A DNA stretch of 64,000 nucleotides from Eisenbergiella porci. GTDB taxonomy: Bacteria > Bacillota > Clostridia > Lachnospirales > Lachnospiraceae. How positions within the stretch are numbered: position 1 is the first letter of the stretch; every line of letters begins with the position of its first letter. The notes beneath the pieces were generated by a model. The model was given only the letters and a program-made list of their open reading frames with translations, had not been told where the DNA came from and searched no databases. This document shows positions 1 through 8,204 of the stretch, piece after piece. The translations under genes and the position numbers were made by a program. The stretch lies in the NCBI RefSeq assembly GCF_009696275.1, contig NZ_VUMI01000004.1, positions 124,001 to 188,000 of the forward strand. Reading direction: 5' to 3'.

Positions 1-38
1 CCGTTGCACATGTCGATTTCATAGGATTTTGTCTTCAT
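1..38 (-). CDS. N-terminal fragment of a probable MATE-family efflux transporter (runs off the window)
   Basis: On the minus strand an ATG at 38-36 opens a frame reading MKTKSYEIDMCNG before the window ends. An AAAGGAA ribosome binding site lies at 57-51. The EIDMCNG start is one I associate with Lachnospiraceae MATE-type multidrug or sodium antiporters, where it precedes the first membrane helix. Only 12 codons are visible, so the family is an inference. The gene is divergent from clpB, and the shared 240-bp gap would hold both promoters. Confidence 0.45.
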   Translation of the reverse strand, partial: MKTKSYEIDMCN

Positions 39-203
39 GATATGCGGGATTTCCTTTTTTATGTATATTCAGAAAAATTTATAAATTTCCATAATTACCC
101 TGAACGGATAATTATATTACAGATTGTACCTCTGTTTTCGAGGGAAAACAAGGGGGGACATCGTGCCTGCGGATAGTTGGTTACCGTTAATTAAAAAAAG
201 GTG

Positions 204-232
204 TTGACAACAGTTCATACTATTGTTATAGT
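204..232 (+). promoter_or_regulatory. sigma-A promoter of clpB
   Basis: TTGACA at 204-209 and TATAGT at 227-232 are separated by exactly 17 bp, about 48 bp before the clpB start. An imperfect dyad (CTATT...AATAG, 220-240) overlaps the -10. I do not see a clear CIRCE element or CtsR heptads, so the heat-shock regulator cannot be named. Confidence 0.75.
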
Positions 233-279
233 AGTAATAGAACAAATAAAACAAATGCAGATACAGGAGGGCAATGTGT

Positions 280-2880
280 ATGAATATTTCAAAATTTACA
301 CAGAAATCCATGGAAGCCGTGGAACGGTGCCAGAAGCTGGCCTATGAATACGGCAACCAGGAAATAGAAGAAGAACATCTGCTCTATAGCCTCCTTACCA
401 TAGAAGACAGCCTGATACTTAAGCTGATTGAGAAAATGGGTATTCAGAAGGAGCACTTTGTTAACCGGGTGGAGAACGCGGTGAGCAAGCGTGTCAAGGT
501 GCAGGGCGGACAGGTTTATGTGGGAAGGGATCTGAATCAGGTGCTTACCTCCGCAGAGGATGAGGCAAGGCAGATGGGAGACGAATATGTTTCCGTTGAG
601 CATCTTTTCCTGAGCATGATCAAGCATCCAAATAAGGAAATCAAGGCTATCTGGACCGAATACGGCGTTACCAGGGAACGGTTTCTGCAGGCGCTTTCCA
701 CAGTGCGGGGCAACCAGAGGGTAACCAGCGACAATCCGGAGGCTACCTATGATACGCTGGAGAAGTACGGCGAGGACCTGGTGGAGAAGGCGAGGAACCA
801 GAAGCTTGATCCGGTAATCGGCAGGGATGCGGAGATCCGTAACGTTGTCCGTATCCTTTCCAGAAAGAGCAAGAACAATCCGGTCCTTATCGGTGAACCC
901 GGCGTGGGCAAGACGGCTGTTGTGGAGGGCCTTGCCCAGAGAATTGTGCGCGGCGATGTGCCCCAGGGACTGAAGAATAAGAAGATTTTCGCACTGGATA
1001 TGGGCGCGCTGGTGGCGGGCGCGAAATACAGAGGCGAGTTTGAGGAGCGTCTGAAGGCCGTGCTTGAGGACGTGAAGAATAGCGAAGGCCAGATTATACT
1101 TTTCATAGATGAGCTGCATACCATTGTGGGGGCAGGTAAGACGGAAGGAAGCATGGATGCCGGAAATATGCTCAAGCCCATGCTGGCCAGGGGCGAGCTG
1201 CACTGCATCGGCGCCACCACGCTGGACGAGTACCGCCAGTATATTGAAAAGGATGCAGCACTGGAACGCCGTTTCCAGCCTGTTATGGTGGATGAACCCA
1301 CGGTGGAGGACACCATTTCCATCCTCCGCGGACTGAAGGAGAGGTATGAAGTATTCCATGGCGTGAAAATTATGGATAACGCGCTGGTAAGCGCCGCCAT
1401 CCTGTCCAATAGATATATTTCTGACCGTTTCCTGCCGGATAAGGCCATTGACCTGGTGGATGAGGCCTGTGCCCTGATTAAGACGGAGCTGGATTCCATG
1501 CCTACCGAGCTGGATGAACTTCAGCGTAAAATCATGCAGATGGAAATCGAAGAGGCTGCGTTGAAAAAAGAAGAGGATCGGCTGAGCCAGGAGCGTCTTA
1601 CGGACCTGCAGAAGGAACTGGCGGAGCTGAAGGAGGAATTCCAGAACAGAAAGGCCCAGTGGGATAATGAAAAGGCAAGCGTGGAGAAGCTGTCGAAGCT
1701 GCGTGAACAGATAGACGCCATCCAAAGCCAGATAGAAATCGCCCAGAGAGAGGGTAATCTGGAAAAAGCGGCGGAGCTGAGCTACGGCCGGCTGCCGGAG
1801 CTGCGCAGACAGCTGGAGCTGGAAGAAGAGAAGGTTAAAAATGAAGATCTGTCCCTGGTACACGAAAGTGTAAGCGAGGATGAAATTGCCAGAATCGTGT
1901 CCCGGTGGACCGGCATACCGATTTCCAAGCTGACGGAGAGCGAGAGGAACAAGACGCTGCATTTGGACGAGGAGCTTCATAAGAGGGTGATTGGCCAGGA
2001 TGAAGGCGTTACCAAGGTGACGGAGGCAATTATCCGTTCCAAGGCCGGCATTAAAGACCCTACCAAGCCTATTGGCTCCTTCCTGTTCCTGGGACCTACC
2101 GGCGTAGGTAAGACAGAGCTTGCAAAGGCGCTTGCAGCGGCGCTGTTTGATGATGAAAACAATATGGTCCGCATTGATATGAGTGAATATATGGAGAAAT
2201 ACTCCGTGTCCAGGCTGATCGGAGCGCCTCCCGGATACGTAGGCTATGAAGAAGGCGGACAACTGACCGAAGCGGTCAGAAGAAAGCCCTACTCGGTGGT
2301 GCTGTTTGATGAAATAGAGAAAGCCCATCCGGATGTATTCAATGTGCTGCTTCAGGTGCTTGACGACGGCCGGATTACGGATTCCCAGGGAAGGACGGTA
2401 GACTTTAAAAACACCATCCTGATCATGACGTCCAATATCGGAGCCAATTATCTGCTGGAGGGCATCAGCCACGACGGCGAGATTACGGAGGAAACGGAAA
2501 ACTATGTAATGACGGATCTGCGCGCTCATTTCAGGCCGGAGTTCTTGAACCGTCTGGATGAAATCATACTGTTCAAGCCGCTTACCAAAGATAATATCGG
2601 AGGCATAATCCGCCTGATTATCGGGGATTTGAACAAACGTCTTTCCGACAGGGAGCTGACGATTGAACTTACCCCTGCGGCAGAGGAATTTGTTGTGGAT
2701 AATGCATATGATCCGGCATACGGCGCAAGGCCGTTGAAGAGATATATTCAGAAGTATGTGGAGACGCTTTCCGCGAAGCTGATTCTGCAGGACGCAGTGG
2801 GAGAGGGCGATACCATCCTTATAGATGTAAAGGACGGCAGTCTGGAAGCCCACAGGAAGGAAGTTCCCGCCAATATGTAA
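280..2880 (+). CDS. clpB: ClpB/Hsp104-type ATP-dependent disaggregase chaperone
   Basis: ClpB is a cytoplasmic hexameric AAA+ unfoldase that pulls proteins out of aggregates together with DnaK. In order the protein has the Clp N-terminal repeat domain (about 1-145), AAA module 1 with Walker A GEPGVGKT near residue 205 and a DELH Walker B, a coiled-coil middle domain (about 410-530, rich in E, K, L, Q) that separates ClpB from ClpA and ClpC, AAA module 2 with GPTGVGKT near 605, and a C-terminal D2-small domain. Length (866 aa) is normal. The second in-frame ATG (280, [10 protein letters not shown]) sits 9 bp after AGGAGG and fits family starts better than the ATG at 274. It stands alone between its promoter and the terminator at 3002-3040. 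Confidence 0.97.
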   Translation: MNISKFTQKSMEAVERCQKLAYEYGNQEIEEEHLLYSLLTIEDSLILKLIEKMGIQKEHFVNRVENAVSKRVKVQGGQVYVGRDLNQVLTSAEDEARQMGDEYVSVEHLFLSMIKHPNKEIKAIWTEYGVTRERFLQALSTVRGNQRVTSDNPEATYDTLEKYGEDLVEKARNQKLDPVIGRDAEIRNVVRILSRKSKNNPVLIGEPGVGKTAVVEGLAQRIVRGDVPQGLKNKKIFALDMGALVAGAKYRGEFEERLKAVLEDVKNSEGQIILFIDELHTIVGAGKTEGSMDAGNMLKPMLARGELHCIGATTLDEYRQYIEKDAALERRFQPVMVDEPTVEDTISILRGLKERYEVFHGVKIMDNALVSAAILSNRYISDRFLPDKAIDLVDEACALIKTELDSMPTELDELQRKIMQMEIEEAALKKEEDRLSQERLTDLQKELAELKEEFQNRKAQWDNEKASVEKLSKLREQIDAIQSQIEIAQREGNLEKAAELSYGRLPELRRQLELEEEKVKNEDLSLVHESVSEDEIARIVSRWTGIPISKLTESERNKTLHLDEELHKRVIGQDEGVTKVTEAIIRSKAGIKDPTKPIGSFLFLGPTGVGKTELAKALAAALFDDENNMVRIDMSEYMEKYSVSRLIGAPPGYVGYEEGGQLTEAVRRKPYSVVLFDEIEKAHPDVFNVLLQVLDDGRITDSQGRTVDFKNTILIMTSNIGANYLLEGISHDGEITEETENYVMTDLRAHFRPEFLNRLDEIILFKPLTKDNIGGIIRLIIGDLNKRLSDRELTIELTPAAEEFVVDNAYDPAYGARPLKRYIQKYVETLSAKLILQDAVGEGDTILIDVKDGSLEAHRKEVPANM

Positions 2881-3001
2881 CAGCGCGGGCAGGCGGCCCA
2901 TAATGCGGCAATCGTTAATGGCCGGCTTCCGGCGGCGGTCCTGGGAACTGGATTTTGCGCCAACCATGAAGGCGTCGGACTGTAAAACTTTAAATGAAAA
3001 T

Positions 3002-3040
3002 AAAATCCCCTCCGGTGAGATATACACCGGAGGGGATTTT
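3002..3040. terminator. bidirectional rho-independent terminator
   Basis: A perfect 16-bp stem (3002-3017 with 3025-3040) has a 7-nt loop, AAAA at the left and TTTT at the right. It can end clpB on the plus strand and the oadB operon on the minus strand. The 120 bp between clpB and this hairpin contain nothing recognisable. Confidence 0.9.
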
Positions 3041-3138
3041 GTAATGGCTCAAAAAATATGGATGCTAAATCCAAACTTGCATTCCAGAAAGTTCAGTTAT
3101 CTGAATTGTTACATTATTTTGCCGGCTGAAATACAATG

Positions 3139-3288
3139 CTATTTTTCAGCCTTATTCTCATCTTCTTTTTTCCCGGCGCCAAGACGGCCCATCAGAGCCA
3201 CGACCAGGCTGATAATAATGATAACGGTGAAAATTCCAACCATACCCTTTCCCATGATGGACAGGGTAATTAAAAAATTATTCCACAT
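3139..3288 (-). CDS. 49-aa OadG-like small membrane subunit
   Basis: The minus-strand frame 3288-3139 encodes 49 residues beginning MWNNFLITLSIMGKGMVGIF, then a hydrophobic helix (about residues 16-34) and a charged tail rich in K and E ending in AEK. An AAGGAGT site lies 8 bp before the ATG. A short N-terminal segment, the sequence GKGMVGIF and one membrane helix match the gamma subunit (OadG) of sodium-pumping decarboxylases, which binds and stabilises the beta subunit, but this version lacks the long Pro/Ala and metal-binding tail. It lies 91 bp downstream of the oadB-type gene and ends at the shared terminator. The OadG identity is inferred from helix, motif and position. Confidence 0.7.
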   Translation of the reverse strand: MWNNFLITLSIMGKGMVGIFTVIIIISLVVALMGRLGAGKKEDENKAEK

Positions 3289-3379
3289 AAAAAATACTCC
3301 TTTCCGTAACAGTAAGTTAACCTGCGGTTAAAAGCGTCCGTCCCACAAACAGGCGGAAGCCAGGCTGAAATCGTCCGTC

Positions 3380-4519
3380 CTACAGATAAGCGGAAACCAG
3401 GCTGATAACCAGGCCGCCCGCGATAACGGAAGCAATCTGGCCGGAAACATTGACGCCGGTCGCCTGCATGATAAGAATATTGCCAGGATCTTCCTTCATG
3501 GCCATCTTCTGTACGACTCTGGCGGACATGGGGAAGGCCGAAATACCGGCGGCGCCTATCATGGGATTGATTTTTTCCTTGCGGAACAGGTTCAGGACCT
3601 TGGCAAAAAGAACGCCGCCGATGGTGTCGAATACGAAAGCCACAAGGCCGAGCACCATGATCAGCAGGGTGTCAAGGCGTACGAAGGCATCCGCTCTCAT
3701 GCTGAAGGAAATGGTGATTCCCAGAAGCAGGGTAATCAGGTTGGCAAGGGAGGTCTGGGCGGTATCGGAAAGATTTCCCAGGACGCCGCATTCACGAAGC
3801 AGGTTGCCGAACATCAGGAAACCGACTAAAGATACAGAGGCGGGGGAAATCAGTCCCACCAGGAAGGTAACAATTATCGGGAAAAGGATCCTGGTGGTCT
3901 TTGTAACCGGTCTGGCCGGTTTGGCGGGCATGCGGATCCGTCTTTCCTTTTTCGTGGTGACCAGACGGATGGCAAAGGGCTGTACAATGGGAACCAGCGC
4001 CATGTAAGAATAAGCGGCGACGGCAATTGGGCCGACATACCTGGAACCCAGAACCTGGGAAACCAGAATGGAGGTGGGGCCGTCGGCAGCGCCGATGATT
4101 CCGATGGATGCGGCATCCTTCAAATCAAAGCCCATCAGAGCGGCGGCGCAGATGGCAAAGAAAATACCAAACTGGGCGGCAGCGCCGAAAAGGAACATGA
4201 CGGGCTGGGAAAGAAGGGGACCGAAGTCAATCATGGCTCCGATACCGATAAACAGCAGAATCGGGAGCGCTTCGGAGGCCTCAATCCCTACGTTGAACAG
4301 CCATTCAATGATACCGTTAACCTCTCCGATGCCGGACATGGTCTGGTTGATGACGCCGGACAGCGGAAGATTGACGAGAATGGCGCCGAAGCCCATGGGC
4401 AGAAGCAGCGCAGGCTCGTACTCCTTTTTGATTGCGAGATAAATGAGCAGGAGGCTGACAAGATACATAATTACCTGCTGGGGGGTGATGGACAGTAATC
4501 CTTCATAAATGAATTCCAT
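3380..4519 (-). CDS. sodium ion-translocating decarboxylase beta subunit (OadB/GcdB/MmdB family)
   Basis: Members of this family are membrane pumps that couple decarboxylation of biotin-bound CO2 to Na+ export. The 379-aa protein is almost entirely hydrophobic helices. IGAADGPTS (residues 142-150) and the GVNVSGQIASVIAGG segment near the C-terminus are the signature regions that carry the Na+-binding residues. Start: ATG with AAAGGATG upstream. No alpha (carboxyltransferase) or biotin carrier gene is adjacent; the only partner visible is the 49-aa gamma-like protein downstream. Transcription should start near 4830 and pass through a structured leader with its own terminator, so expression is probably controlled by attenuation. 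Substrate (oxaloacetate, methylmalonyl-CoA, glutaconyl-CoA or another role) cannot be told. Confidence 0.92.
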   Translation of the reverse strand: MEFIYEGLLSITPQQVIMYLVSLLLIYLAIKKEYEPALLLPMGFGAILVNLPLSGVINQTMSGIGEVNGIIEWLFNVGIEASEALPILLFIGIGAMIDFGPLLSQPVMFLFGAAAQFGIFFAICAAALMGFDLKDAASIGIIGAADGPTSILVSQVLGSRYVGPIAVAAYSYMALVPIVQPFAIRLVTTKKERRIRMPAKPARPVTKTTRILFPIIVTFLVGLISPASVSLVGFLMFGNLLRECGVLGNLSDTAQTSLANLITLLLGITISFSMRADAFVRLDTLLIMVLGLVAFVFDTIGGVLFAKVLNLFRKEKINPMIGAAGISAFPMSARVVQKMAMKEDPGNILIMQATGVNVSGQIASVIAGGLVISLVSAYL

Positions 4520-4652
4520 ACTTTTTCATCCTTTCTTTGTGGTGGTAAAATGTTGCAGGGCTGCAGCGTCATGTACATTTTACGGGAGGCGCCAGGCTCT
4601 TACAGTAATGGTAAAGCAAAAACGCCGCCCGGGGAAATTCCTGTAAAACCAT

Positions 4653-4687
4653 AAAAAAAGAGACCTTCGGCGTACGCCAAAAGTCTC
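4653..4687 (-). terminator. intrinsic terminator within the oadB leader (attenuator)
   Basis: On the minus strand GAGAC-U-UU-U-GGCG pairs with CGCC-G-AA-G-GUCUC and is followed by seven U (4659-4653). It lies 134 bp before the oadB start, so transcripts must read through it for the gene to be expressed. Confidence 0.85.
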
Positions 4688-4830
4688 GTTCTTTCTTCAC
4701 AGAAAGTGTACAACCATGATTCAGCCTGCCTGTCCCGGCATACGGTACTGTAAATCTGCGTTTCCCGTAATGCGGACGGCCTGAATCAGGGTATGTTGAT
4801 TGTACATGGATACTACTCCCCTTTAACTTA
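4653..4830 (-). ncRNA. riboswitch-like leader resembling yybP-ykoY (Mn2+), upstream of oadB-type gene
   Basis: Read on the minus strand, the leader begins UUAAAGGGGAGUAG (to 4813) and its 3' part contains a small hairpin (4706-4691) followed by AACGAGAC (4690-4683). These match from memory the two halves of the conserved internal loop of the yybP-ykoY manganese riboswitch (GGGGAGUAGC ... GCAAGACC). Between them are a 9-bp helix (4798-4806 with 4707-4715) and a 7-bp helix (4781-4787 with 4718-4724). GUUAAAG (4827-4821) can pair with CUUUUGGC (4683-4676), which is also the left arm of the terminator hairpin at 4687-4660, so closing the aptamer would prevent termination (an ON switch). Class assignment is by eye; a sodium or other ion class remains possible. 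Confidence 0.7.
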
Positions 4831-4835
4831 TCTTC

Positions 4836-4865
4836 AGAATAGCATCAAAAAAGAAGCTATGTCAA
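4836..4865 (-). promoter_or_regulatory. promoter of the oadB leader transcript
   Basis: On the minus strand TTGACA (4865-4860) is followed after 18 bp by TATTCT (4841-4836). Initiation would fall just before the conserved GGGGAGUAG of the leader. Confidence 0.65.
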
Positions 4866-5085
4866 GTCCATTTCATAATATGAACAAAATATATACATGA
4901 ATTCAGGGGGGGAATGGCGTGTGTCGCTCTGCCCGGAGCTGGTTTTGTCCCCGGAGACGTCAGCGGCGGTGATGCAGTTCCCCCCTGTCCATGGGACTGT
5001 CTGCCCGGCGTTCTGTTTTCCGGGAGGGATGGGGGCTATTTGCGTGACTCGCATGCAAATATTAGAAGAAAATAAGCCAGGTTTC

Positions 5086-5114
5086 TTGAAAGAAGGGCGG
5101 GGATTGCCTATAAT
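5086..5114 (+). promoter_or_regulatory. promoter of the DUF4250 / RACo-like pair
   Basis: TTGAAA (5086-5091), 17 bp, TATAAT (5109-5114), followed by a 120-bp leader to the DUF4250 ribosome binding site. The stretch 4870-5085 upstream has no convincing gene. Confidence 0.65.
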
Positions 5115-5232
5115 AGGGGAGGCTCCTGCTGGTGAATTTGCGAGGCGGGTGATGGTGCAGGGGATGTTGGTTTGGCTGTGAAAGGATTAGGCGGTTGCGG
5201 CTGATTTTTTGGATGATTATGGAGGTAGTGTT

Positions 5233-5409
5233 ATGGTGATGCCTGAGGATCCGGTGATGCTGTTGAGTTTTGTGAATATGAAGCTCAGGGATTTTTATGG
5301 GAGTCTGGATGCGTTGTGCGAGGAGTGCGGCGTGGATAAGGCCAGGCTTGTGGAAAAACTGAAGAAGATAGATTATGTTTATGATGAGGAGAGAAACCAG
5401 TTTGTCTGA
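5233..5409 (+). CDS. DUF4250 family small protein
   Basis: This 58-aa protein contains PEDPVMLLSFVNMKLRD and later KIDYVYDEERNQFV, the hallmark start and end of DUF4250, a small family common in Clostridia with no known function. The C-terminal half (DALCEECGVDKARLVEKL) looks like a short helix-turn-helix. I chose ATG 5233 because GGAGGT at 5221-5226 sits 6 bp upstream; an upstream ATG at 5209 lacks a site. Its last codons overlap the likely start of the next gene, so the two are probably translated in a coupled way. Confidence 0.85.
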   Translation: MVMPEDPVMLLSFVNMKLRDFYGSLDALCEECGVDKARLVEKLKKIDYVYDEERNQFV

Positions 5410-6910
5410 TAAGAGGATAACGGTAAGGCGGGACGGGGAAGAGCGGGTGATCGAAGCGCCTGTGGGAGCAGGATTTCTCAGTCTTTTGAAGATGCATGGG
5501 TTTCCTTTGGTGTGCTGTAATGGGAAGGGGACGTGCGGGCGGTGCCGGATTTTGTTCGAGGGGCAGAGGGCGCCGCTGCCTGTGGCGGCGGACAGGATCG
5601 CTTTTTCGGCGGAGGAGCTGAGACAAGGGTACCGGCTGGCGTGTATGCACCGGGTACAGGGGGATTGTACTGTGCGGGTGGAGTTCGTGGAAAGCAGGAC
5701 TGTGGAAGCGGTTACGGATCATGGCGGCGGGATAAGGGACGGCAGTGCAGGTGCCGCCAAAGACAGCGGCGCGGCGAATGGAGGAATGCCGGGCCGCAGC
5801 GCAGAGTATCTGATCGCAGTTGACCTGGGGACGACAACGGTGGCCATGCAGGCTGTGGCAGCGGATTCCCTGCGGGAGCTGAGGCGGGGAGGAAGGCTGC
5901 GTATCCTTGGGGAATACAGCTGTATGAATCCGCAGCGCAGGTGGGGGAGTGATGTGATTTCCCGGCTGCAGGCGGCGGAAAGGGGAGAGGCCGGAGAACT
6001 GGCAGAGGCTGTTAGAGATGTCCTGGAAGAGGGTGTGGAACAGCTTTGCGGTGAGCTGGGCGGGAGGCCGGAGAGTATCTGGCTGGCGGGAAATACTTCG
6101 ATGGAGCATCTGCTGATGGAGTTGGATACGCGGACGCTTGGAAGATATCCTTTTACTCCGGTATGCCTGCAGGAAATGTGTCTTACCGGAAGGCAGGGGA
6201 AGGACGGCGTTTCGGGACAGGAGATCCGTTTATTGCCGGGAATATCGGCTTTTGTGGGCGCAGATATTACGGCGGGGCTTCTGGCCTGCGGTTTTGCGGA
6301 GTGTGAAGACGGGGAATGCAGATTGTTTATTGATCTCGGGACGAATGGGGAAATGGCAATCGGCAGGGGAGACAGGCTCATCTGTACGGCTGCCGCGGCC
6401 GGCCCGGCTTTTGAAGGCGGCGCAGGAGTTAATGTGCCGGGAACGGATATGATTGCATTGCTGGCAGAAATGCTGGAGGGCGGTGTGATTGATGAGACAG
6501 GCCTGCTCCAGGAGCCTTTTTTTGATACGGGCTGGCAGAAGGGAGAGCTGCGTATCACACAGCAGGATATCCGCGGGCTGCAGATGGCAAAAGCAGCGGT
6601 ATGCGCGGGTGTGGAGCTGCTGATGGAAGCTATGGGGACGGATGCCTCCCGGATTGACAAAGTCTTTCTGGCCGGCGGTTTCGGTTATTTCCTGGATGTG
6701 GAAAAGGCGGCCCGGATCGGTTTATTCCCTCCGCAGCTGGCGGGAAGGGTGACTGCGGTGGGGAATACCTCGCTTTTGGGAGCCTGCCTTTATGGCGGGG
6801 AGGAATCCCTGCGGGAAAAAGCGGAAGCCATGTGCCGCAGGGCCGAGGTGCTGAATCTGGCGGAAGTGCCGGGATTTGAGCAAAAATATCTGGAACGGCT
6901 GAATTTTTAA
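5402..6910 (+). CDS. RACo-like ASKHA protein with N-terminal [2Fe-2S] domain (DUF4445 family)
   Basis: Family members use ATP and a [2Fe-2S] cluster to re-reduce the inactive Co(II) corrinoid of methyltransferase proteins. The N-terminal ferredoxin domain has cluster cysteines C38 or C39, C45, C48 and C81 (CCNGKGTCGRC, then RLACMH). An ASKHA ATPase fold follows, with AVDLGTTTVA near residue 140, FIDLGTNGEMA near 320 and a final LAGGFG loop. The likely start is TTG 5402 (MSDKRITV), 10 bp after GAGGAG at 5386-5391; the ATGs at 5375-5384 lie inside the preceding gene without a site. No corrinoid protein or methyltransferase is in the window, so the partner is unknown. Length, 502 aa, is a little shorter than classical RACo. 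Confidence 0.88.
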   Translation: MSDKRITVRRDGEERVIEAPVGAGFLSLLKMHGFPLVCCNGKGTCGRCRILFEGQRAPLPVAADRIAFSAEELRQGYRLACMHRVQGDCTVRVEFVESRTVEAVTDHGGGIRDGSAGAAKDSGAANGGMPGRSAEYLIAVDLGTTTVAMQAVAADSLRELRRGGRLRILGEYSCMNPQRRWGSDVISRLQAAERGEAGELAEAVRDVLEEGVEQLCGELGGRPESIWLAGNTSMEHLLMELDTRTLGRYPFTPVCLQEMCLTGRQGKDGVSGQEIRLLPGISAFVGADITAGLLACGFAECEDGECRLFIDLGTNGEMAIGRGDRLICTAAAAGPAFEGGAGVNVPGTDMIALLAEMLEGGVIDETGLLQEPFFDTGWQKGELRITQQDIRGLQMAKAAVCAGVELLMEAMGTDASRIDKVFLAGGFGYFLDVEKAARIGLFPPQLAGRVTAVGNTSLLGACLYGGEESLREKAEAMCRRAEVLNLAEVPGFEQKYLERLNF

Positions 6911-6957
6911 CCGGTGCTTTCCGGTGGGGAATTTTCAGACATTGTATATGTTTGAGT

Positions 6958-6984
6958 GTGACTGTTCAGGACCTTCACAGTTAC
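6958..6984. repeat. copy of dispersed imperfect palindrome (GTAACTGTTCAG...CTCACAGTTAC family)
   Basis: GTGACTGTTCAG, a short spacer and TTCACAGTTAC form an imperfect inverted repeat. Closely related copies occur at 18409-18436 and, in the opposite orientation, at 29830-29856 and 48838-48863. All are intergenic. Confidence 0.6.
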
Positions 6985-7013
6985 GTACGTTTTCGTTGAC
7001 AGTTAAATGAATG

Positions 7014-7125
7014 GAGTAAAAAAACTGCCCGTCAGGGAACCTGTATTTTGCTCCGCAAAACTAAAATCAGGAGTAAAATCATTTCCTTTTCAGAGGACGC
7101 GCATTTTACTCCACAAAAACAGGAG
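7014..7125 (+). repeat. two degenerate copies (57 and 52 bp) of the SD-bearing hairpin repeat
   Basis: Two units (7014-7070 and 7071-7122) each contain a TTTTGCTCCGCAAAA-type hairpin (second copy TTTTACTCCACAAAA) followed by CAGGAG. The second unit aligns over its whole 52 bp with the tandem array at 39683-39838: AAAATC, 10 nt, CAGAGG, 4 nt, GCATTTT, CTCC, CAAAA, AGGAG. The last CAGGAG (7120-7125) is the ribosome binding site of the next gene. Confidence 0.75.
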
Positions 7126-7135
7126 AATAAAAAAG

Positions 7136-8077
7136 ATGAAACTTGTGATTATTGAACCGCTCGGCGTAGAAAAGGAGAAGCTCCTTGCGCTGGCAGAGGA
7201 AAAACTGGAAGGAAAGGTGGAAATCGTATATTATGATACCCGCGTTACGGATACGGAAACGTTGATAGAACGGGCGAAGGATGCGGATATTCTCGCTTTT
7301 TCCAATCTGCCCTTTAAAAAAGAGGTGCTGGAGCACTGTGATAACCTGAAGATGATTTCCGTAGCTTTTACGGGTGTGGATCATGTGGCTATGGATTACT
7401 GCCGGGAAAGAGGAATCCTGGTGAGCAACTGCGCCGGATATTCCAATACGGCGGTGCCGGAGCTTGTGTTCGGCATGGTGCTGAACCTTTACCGGTATAT
7501 TATTGAGTGCAATCAGGCTGTCCGTGAGGGAAAGGATAAGACCGGGCTTGTGGGACAGGAGCTGGAAGGAAAAAAATTCGGCATCATTGGAATGGGCGCA
7601 ATAGGGACAAGGACCGCGCAGCTTGCCAGGGCATTTGGATGTGAGGTTTACGGTTATAACAGGAGCCCCAGAGAAACAGAAGGCGTCACCATGACGGATA
7701 TGGATACTCTTTTGCGGGAATGCGATATTGTATCACTCCATGTACCACTGACCGAACAGACAAAGGGGCTGATAGGTGAGGCGCAGCTTCGTCTGATGAA
7801 GCCCAATGCGATTCTTGTCAATACGGCAAGAGGGCCGGTGGTGGACAGCCAGGCGCTGGCGGCAGCCCTGGAAGAGGGAAGAATTGCCGGAGCGGCAGTG
7901 GATGTATTTGAAACAGAGCCTCCCATCAGCGAGGATCATCCGCTTCTGAAAGCGCCCAGGCTGCTTGCCACGCCTCATGTGGCTTTTGCTACAAAGGAGG
8001 CCCTTTATAAGAGGGCGGTTATTGTATTCGTTAATATTGCATGCTATCTGGACGGGAAGCCGCAGAACGTGATGTAA
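7136..8077 (+). CDS. D-isomer-specific 2-hydroxyacid dehydrogenase
   Basis: Cytoplasmic NAD(P)-dependent oxidoreductase that interconverts a 2-keto acid and a D-2-hydroxyacid. The protein (313 aa) has the flanking catalytic domain, the Rossmann NAD motif GMGAIG near residue 153, the catalytic Arg in NTARGPVVD near 230, a Glu region (ETEPP) and the terminal His in TPHVAFAT near 280. The chosen ATG (7136) follows CAGGAG by 10 bp and gives a family-typical MKLVIIEPLG start; an upstream frame opens at 7007 but reads through repeat sequence. The exact substrate is not readable. It is unlinked to other metabolic genes and its translation depends on the repeat-supplied ribosome binding site. Confidence 0.88.
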   Translation: MKLVIIEPLGVEKEKLLALAEEKLEGKVEIVYYDTRVTDTETLIERAKDADILAFSNLPFKKEVLEHCDNLKMISVAFTGVDHVAMDYCRERGILVSNCAGYSNTAVPELVFGMVLNLYRYIIECNQAVREGKDKTGLVGQELEGKKFGIIGMGAIGTRTAQLARAFGCEVYGYNRSPRETEGVTMTDMDTLLRECDIVSLHVPLTEQTKGLIGEAQLRLMKPNAILVNTARGPVVDSQALAAALEEGRIAGAAVDVFETEPPISEDHPLLKAPRLLATPHVAFATKEALYKRAVIVFVNIACYLDGKPQNVM

Positions 8078-8204
8078 TAAGGACCGCTGTTCGGCAGGTC
8101 AGCGTATTCGCTTCGCGAACCTGCACACGGTACCAGGAAGGAATGATAATTTTCCATCCTGCTGCATATAGTATGAAAGAAAGCGGAAACCAGAGGTCAG
8201 TGTC

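Noticed and set aside
289-3027. 912-codon open frame on the minus strand across clpB
   Set aside because: Antisense shadow of clpB; composition is not protein-like and there is no ribosome binding site.
4897-5181. 94-codon plus-strand frame
   Set aside because: Pro/Cys/Gly-rich composition, no ribosome binding site, and a promoter for the next genes lies inside it.
5285-6660. Two long minus-strand frames opposite the RACo-like gene
   Set aside because: Shadows of a GC-rich coding region; no initiation signals.
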